Shown here: positions 6,301 through 9,281 of the stretch, piece by piece
Numbering within the stretch: the first letter of the stretch is position 1
Layout: each line of letters opens with the position of its first letter
Assembly: GCA_964491375.1 (NCBI GenBank)
Contig: CAZBGL010000287.1
Span: 1-9,281 of the forward strand
DNA: 9,281 nt
Origin: CAZBGL01 sp964491375
GTDB lineage: Bacteria; Desulfobacterota; Deferrisomatia; Deferrisomatales; Deferrisomataceae
Direction: 5' to 3'
Translations under genes and position numbers: made by a program
Notes under the pieces: generated by a model
Seen by the model: only the letters and a program-made list of their open reading frames with translations
Databases searched by the model: none
Told to the model about the DNA's origin: nothing

Positions 6301-6645
6301 GTCCTCCAGCTCGTGTTGAAACCGGTGGAGTCGGCCCGGGAGCATCTGGCCGGGGTGCTGCGCCTGTACCTGGAGGGGCTGCGGGAGCCGATGCCGTTCT
6401 TTCCGGAGACATCCTGGGTCTACGCCCAGGAACGCTGGGGCCGGGGCAAATCCCACGAGAAGGCCCTGGCCGCGGCCCGGAGGACCTGGGAGGGCCGGCC
6501 CGAGAGGCCGGGCGAGGCGGCCGAGCCCCACGTGAAGCGCTGCTTCGGGAACGCGGACCCGTTGGCCTCCGGCGGATTCGAGCGGGCGGCCCGGATCCTG
6601 TTCGGGCCCTTTCTGGGCGCCCGGCTCAACCCGAAAGAGCGGTGA
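3394..6645 (+). CDS. recC: RecBCD exonuclease V subunit RecC
   Basis: A 1083-residue RecC, close to the E. coli length of about 1120. RecC holds RecB and RecD together, splits the DNA duplex and scans the 3'-ended strand for Chi. The N-terminal inactive helicase part shows DPFEPEVVVVQNRGMERW (27-44) and DLFDRYTVYRPE, both near-family signatures. The middle has ASCHSPLREVEALRDHL (334-350) and LPMRSIPFRVVCLLGLNDG (622-640), then the GDRSVRDEDRYVFLEAL block. The C-terminal nuclease-like fold, without catalytic residues, includes GWVFFRPG and AWLHHLVLC around residues 924-945. The ATG at 3394 is chosen by alignment with E. coli RecC, whose N-terminus also starts just before the HxxNR motif; a GTG at 3391 is immediately adjacent. 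No Shine-Dalgarno sequence precedes either. recB follows after 59 nt. Several positions corresponding to E. coli Chi-contact residues differ: Arg39, Arg43, Phe63 and Glu69. Confidence 0.97.
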   Translation: MLKIHTGNRMERLAEALARAVADPLPDPFEPEVVVVQNRGMERWITMELARRAGVWMNARFPFPNAAVEELFDRVLGPEEGASGWARENLAWRIYAVLPGLLDRPPFRPLGRYLEEDPTALKRYQLALRIADLFDRYTVYRPEMVLDWERGGRSGGKHEAWQAELWRALVERYGPGHRAGRWRSFLDRVRRERPPGLPARLHVFGVSTLPRFHLEVLAAVARWIPVNLFVLNPCQEYWGDIVPDRVISRRERLERSAEHLEQGHRLLASLGRTGREFLDALVDMGAPEETLFEGPGGDRLLHRLQDDMLHLRDRGGRAHPPLAVDPADRSVVVASCHSPLREVEALRDHLLELFQALPDLEPHQVVVMTPDIETYAPLVEAVFRPEGDDVPAIPYNVADRNVLAGSALVDAFFRVLDLAGSRFGAARVVDLLETPAVARRFGLSEADLERIHGWVRRAGIRWGLDAEHRRRLGLPAFPEHTWRAGLDRLLLGYALPGDGERLFQGVLPFDDLEGAEDGTALGRLVEYVGRLEEAARFLGGERSLQAWARGLTALFDVLFLPEPEEEREARVLRSALDELARADPDGGPVPLAPVREHLRGVLERAAYGGGFLTGGVTFCAMLPMRSIPFRVVCLLGLNDGAFPRPDRPAGFDLMAREPRRGDRSVRDEDRYVFLEALVSAREHLYVSYVGQSQRDGADVPPSVLVSELLETLDRGYRFADRPDRPVSERLVVRHRLQAFSPAYFRPGGGLTSFSEENLQACRVLLESDPSGEPAPWLPGPLPDPPEELRNVSLEGLVRFLENPARGLLRMRYGLRLGAPAEPVEEDEPLELGRLGAFRVQEELLRWVSEGRDPGGSLPVFRARGDLPPGQAGRAAFAEAAEALEPLREALEPFLAQPPLEPVPFELDLGEARLTGTLRGLRPCGWVFFRPGAIRGKDRVRAWLHHLVLCAVGPAGAEPETLQLGFDRRGVLQLVLKPVESAREHLAGVLRLYLEGLREPMPFFPETSWVYAQERWGRGKSHEKALAAARRTWEGRPERPGEAAEPHVKRCFGNADPLASGGFERAARILFGPFLGARLNPKER

Positions 6646-6661
6646 GGGCGGGACCCCGCCC
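6646..6661 (+). other. GC hairpin in the recC-recB intergenic gap
   Basis: GGGCGG (6646-6651) immediately after the recC stop pairs with CCGCCC (6656-6661) around a GACC loop. No T-tract follows, so it is not an intrinsic terminator. It may stabilise the recC end of a shared transcript or affect coupling to recB, or it may simply reflect base composition. Confidence 0.35.
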
Positions 6662-6704
6662 GCCCCTGTGCGGCCCGGTCGGTTGTGGAGAACGGTGGGG
6701 AGCC

Positions 6705-9281
6705 GTGAAGCCTTCCACGTTCAGCTTGACCGAAAGCCCCCTGGGGGGGGTGAACCTGATCGAGGCGAGCGCGGGCACGGGCAAGACCTACGCGCTGGCC
6801 GGCCTGTACCTGCGGCTCGTGACCGAGGCGCGCCTGGCCGTGGACGAGATCCTTGTGGTCACGTTCACCGTGGCTGCCACCGAGGAGCTGCGGGGAAGGA
6901 TCCGGGCGCGCCTGGCCGGCGCCCTGGAGGCCTTCGCCCGGGCCGACGCCGCCGGCGACCCGCTGCTCGAGCGCCTGCTCGAGCGGGTTCCGGCCGACCG
7001 GGCCCGGGCCGACCTGGAGCACGCGCTGAGGGAGTTCGACCAGGCGGCCGTGTTCACCATCCACGGGTTCTGCCAGCGAGTGCTCCAGGAGCACGCGTTC
7101 GAGAGCGGCGCGTCGTTCGACGCGGAGGTGCTGCCCGATCCGTCGGACCTGCTGCGGGAGGCGGTGCGCGACTTCTGGCGGCGCCACGTGGCTGCGGCCC
7201 CCCCGGCGGTTCTGGCCGCGGCCGGCGCGTTTTCGGTGGAGGGCCTTCTCGCCGCCCTGGCCGAGCGGCTGTGCCACCCCCTGATGGAGGTGCGGCCCCG
7301 GGCCACGGCCGCCGAACTCCACCGCCGGGCCGAGGCCTGCCAGGAGGCGTTCGCCGCCCTGTGCCGGGCCTGGGCCGCCGGCCGGGGGGAGGTGCTCGCC
7401 GTGCTCCGGAGCGACCGGTTCCGACGGAACCGCAAGGGCTTCCGGCCCGGCGAACCCGAGGCCCTGGCGCGAGCCCTGGACCGGGCCCTGGCCGACCCGG
7501 GTTCGCCTCCCCCGCCCGGCACGCTGGGGCTCCTGGCCAGGATCGTACCCGAGGCACTGGAGGGGGCGCTCCGCCAGGGTGCCCGGGTGCCCGACCTGGC
7601 CGTGTTCCGGGGTGCCGGGGCGTTCCTGGATGCGGCGGGTGCCTGGCAGCGAGCCTTCGTCCCCGCGTTCCTGGAATGGGCCCTGGACGAGCTCGGCCAC
7701 CGCAAGGGCGAAAGGGGGGTGTGGGCGTTCGACGACCTGCTCACCGGGGTCTACCGGGCGCTTACCGGGCCGGCCGGGCCGGACCTGGCCGCTTCGCTCC
7801 GGCAGCGGTACCGGGCCGCCCTGATCGACGAGTTCCAGGACACCGACCCCCTCCAGTACGCGATCTTCCGGATCCTCTTCGGGAGCGGTCCCCTGTTCCT
7901 CATCGGCGATCCCAAGCAGGCCATCTACGGGTTCCGGGGCGCGGACGTGTTCGCGTACCTGGAGGCCGCGGCCGAAAGCCGGCGGGTGTACACCCTGCCC
8001 GAGAACTGGCGCTCGGATCCGGCCCTGGTGGAAGGGGTGGCCCGGCTGTTCCGGGGCCCGCGTCCGTTCCTGCTCGACCGGATCCACCTGCCCCCGGTGA
8101 AGGCCGCCCAGGAGGCCCGGCGCGAGCCGTTCGCCGTGGACGAGGACGGACCGGCCCTGGTGGTGTGGTTCGCCGAGCGGGAGGACCCCTCCAAGCCCAT
8201 GCCCAAGTACCGGGCCTGGGAGACCCTTCCCCGGGCCGTGGCGGCCGAGGTCCTCCGTCTGCTGGAGCAGGGCCGCATCGGCGACCGGCCCGTGGAGCCC
8301 GGCGACGTCGCCGTGCTCATCCGGAAGAACTGGCAGGCCGAGCCCGTGCAGGAGGCCCTGCGCCGGGTGGGGGTGCCCAGCGTGGTCCACACCACCCGGA
8401 GCCTGTTCGAGACCGACGAGGCCGCGGACGTGGCCCGCCTGGTGGCCGCCCTGGCCGCGCCCGGCGACGAGCGGGCCGTGCGCGCCGCCCTGGCCTGGGA
8501 CCTGTTCGGCCTGGACGGCGGGGCGCTGTACGCGGAGCTCGAGGACGAAACCCGGTGGGAGGCGTGGCTGCGGCGGTTCCGGGATTGGCACGACACCTGG
8601 GCGGCCTCGGGGTTCCTGGCGGCGTTCCGCAGGATCCTGGACGAGACCGGGGGGCGCACCCACCTGCTCTCCCGGCCCCTGGGGGAACGGCGGCTCACCA
8701 ACGCGCTCCACCTGGCCGAGGTCCTCCACCGGGCCGAAATCGAGGGGCGCCTCGGCATGGCCGGGCTCCTCAAGTGGCTCTCGGAGCGGATCCGGTCGGC
8801 CGGGGGCGCGGACGACGCGTACCAGCTCCGGCTCGAAAGCGACGAGCGGGCGGTACAGGTCGTCACCGTGCACCGGAGCAAGGGGCTGGAGTATCCCATC
8901 GTGTTCTGCCCGTTCGTCTGGGAAGGGTTCAACCTCCCGAAAGAGGAAGACCTGGCGAGAACCGGGCTTCGGTACCATCCCGAGCCGGGCCGGGCCCGGT
9001 ACGTGCTCACCTTTGACCCGCAGGAGATCGCCCGGGCGCTGGGCCGGGCCGTGGCCGAGCAGATGGCCGAGGAGCTGCGGCTGTTCTACGTGGCCGTCAC
9101 CCGGGCCAAGTACCGCTGCTACATGGTGTGGGGGGCCTACAACGGCTCCGGCACCAGCGCGCCCGCGTACCTGCTCCACGCCGACCGCCAGGGGCCCGAG
9201 CCCGAGGACGCCCGGAGGCTGGCCGAACGGCTGGAGCACGCCCCCGACGCCGAGCTCCTGCGCGCCCTGGAGGCCGTGGCC
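6705..9281 (+). CDS. recB: RecBCD exonuclease V subunit RecB (3' end cut by the window)
   Basis: The frame is open from GTG 6705 to the window end, 859 codons of a protein usually near 1180. RecB is the 3'-5' SF1 helicase and the only nuclease of RecBCD. All helicase motifs are present in order: Walker A ASAGTGKT (21-28), TFTVAATEELR (53-63), the IHGFCQRVLQEHAFES block, Walker B IDEFQDTD (374-381), LIGDPKQAIYGFRGAD (399-414), LPENWRS (431-437), VQVVTVHRSKGLEYP (717-731) and LRLFYVAVTRAK (791-802). Arg800 in the last motif is the expected ATP-contacting arginine. The C-terminal nuclease domain lies beyond the window and cannot be assessed. The start is chosen because it leaves 20 residues before Walker A, as in E. 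coli, and no other nearby in-frame start exists. The ribosome site is weak: GGAG at 6687-6690 is 14 nt away, and GGGGAG at 6697-6702 is only 2 nt away. It follows recC without an intervening ptrA, and recD is the likely next gene. Confidence 0.97.
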   Translation, partial: MKPSTFSLTESPLGGVNLIEASAGTGKTYALAGLYLRLVTEARLAVDEILVVTFTVAATEELRGRIRARLAGALEAFARADAAGDPLLERLLERVPADRARADLEHALREFDQAAVFTIHGFCQRVLQEHAFESGASFDAEVLPDPSDLLREAVRDFWRRHVAAAPPAVLAAAGAFSVEGLLAALAERLCHPLMEVRPRATAAELHRRAEACQEAFAALCRAWAAGRGEVLAVLRSDRFRRNRKGFRPGEPEALARALDRALADPGSPPPPGTLGLLARIVPEALEGALRQGARVPDLAVFRGAGAFLDAAGAWQRAFVPAFLEWALDELGHRKGERGVWAFDDLLTGVYRALTGPAGPDLAASLRQRYRAALIDEFQDTDPLQYAIFRILFGSGPLFLIGDPKQAIYGFRGADVFAYLEAAAESRRVYTLPENWRSDPALVEGVARLFRGPRPFLLDRIHLPPVKAAQEARREPFAVDEDGPALVVWFAEREDPSKPMPKYRAWETLPRAVAAEVLRLLEQGRIGDRPVEPGDVAVLIRKNWQAEPVQEALRRVGVPSVVHTTRSLFETDEAADVARLVAALAAPGDERAVRAALAWDLFGLDGGALYAELEDETRWEAWLRRFRDWHDTWAASGFLAAFRRILDETGGRTHLLSRPLGERRLTNALHLAEVLHRAEIEGRLGMAGLLKWLSERIRSAGGADDAYQLRLESDERAVQVVTVHRSKGLEYPIVFCPFVWEGFNLPKEEDLARTGLRYHPEPGRARYVLTFDPQEIARALGRAVAEQMAEELRLFYVAVTRAKYRCYMVWGAYNGSGTSAPAYLLHADRQGPEPEDARRLAERLEHAPDAELLRALEAVA

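Noticed and set aside
2935..6531. A 1198-codon open frame on the minus strand opposite recC
   Set aside because: It is the mirror of a highly conserved RecC gene in a very GC-rich sequence. Its product is Pro/Gly/His/Gln/Arg-rich with no recognisable domain, and it runs through the csp terminator and back into csp.
6646..6661. Hairpin after recC read as a transcription terminator
   Set aside because: No T-tract follows, and the 59-nt spacing to recB fits a shared transcript.
6668..9016. A 782-codon + strand open frame overlapping recB
   Set aside because: Its Gly/Arg/Pro-rich product is out of frame with RecB, whose conserved motifs lie in the frame starting at 6705.
6420..9239. A 939-codon open frame on the minus strand opposite recB
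   Set aside because: Same cause: stop codons are rare antisense to GC-rich genes. The product is low-complexity and recB on the + strand has every helicase motif intact.

Overview
This is a chromosomal stretch from a very GC-rich bacterium: third codon positions are almost all G or C, and long antisense open frames result. All genes I can support lie on the + strand. RecB and RecC closely resemble the proteobacterial RecBCD enzyme. Together with a TTGACA / TAAGGT promoter and T-tailed hairpin terminators, this suggests a high-GC Gram-negative, perhaps a deltaproteobacterial (Desulfobacterota-like) lineage. The lineage is an inference, not something the sequence proves.

Layout. (1) 166-2571 encodes a large membrane protein of the fused spermidine-synthase-like family: membrane helices, then a Rossmann aminopropyltransferase-like domain, then membrane helices. 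The aspartates expected at the active site appear to be replaced. (2) 2546-2843 is a compact regulatory region. A sigma70-type promoter lies inside the end of gene 1, and its -10 box begins with the gene's TAA stop. About 100 nt later there is a strong intrinsic terminator, so the unit reads either as a small RNA or as a terminator-containing leader for the next gene. (3) 2844-3047 encodes a 67-residue CspA-family cold-shock protein, closed by a strong terminator. (4) 3099-3393 is a non-coding leader with a weak promoter candidate and a short tandem repeat. (5) 3394-6645 is recC and 6705-9281 is recB, which runs off the window before its nuclease domain. They look like a recC-recB operon, probably continuing to recD outside the window.

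Function. RecB (helicase and nuclease) and RecC (scaffold and Chi scanner) act together in double-strand-break repair and degradation of linear DNA. The cold-shock protein is an RNA/ssDNA chaperone with its own promoter and terminator, and its only visible link to its neighbours is a possible readthrough leader. I found no mobile element, CRISPR array, tRNA or rRNA. The points most worth checking are the promoter-terminator unit ahead of csp, the altered Chi-contact positions in RecC, and the apparent loss of catalytic residues in the spermidine-synthase-like protein.
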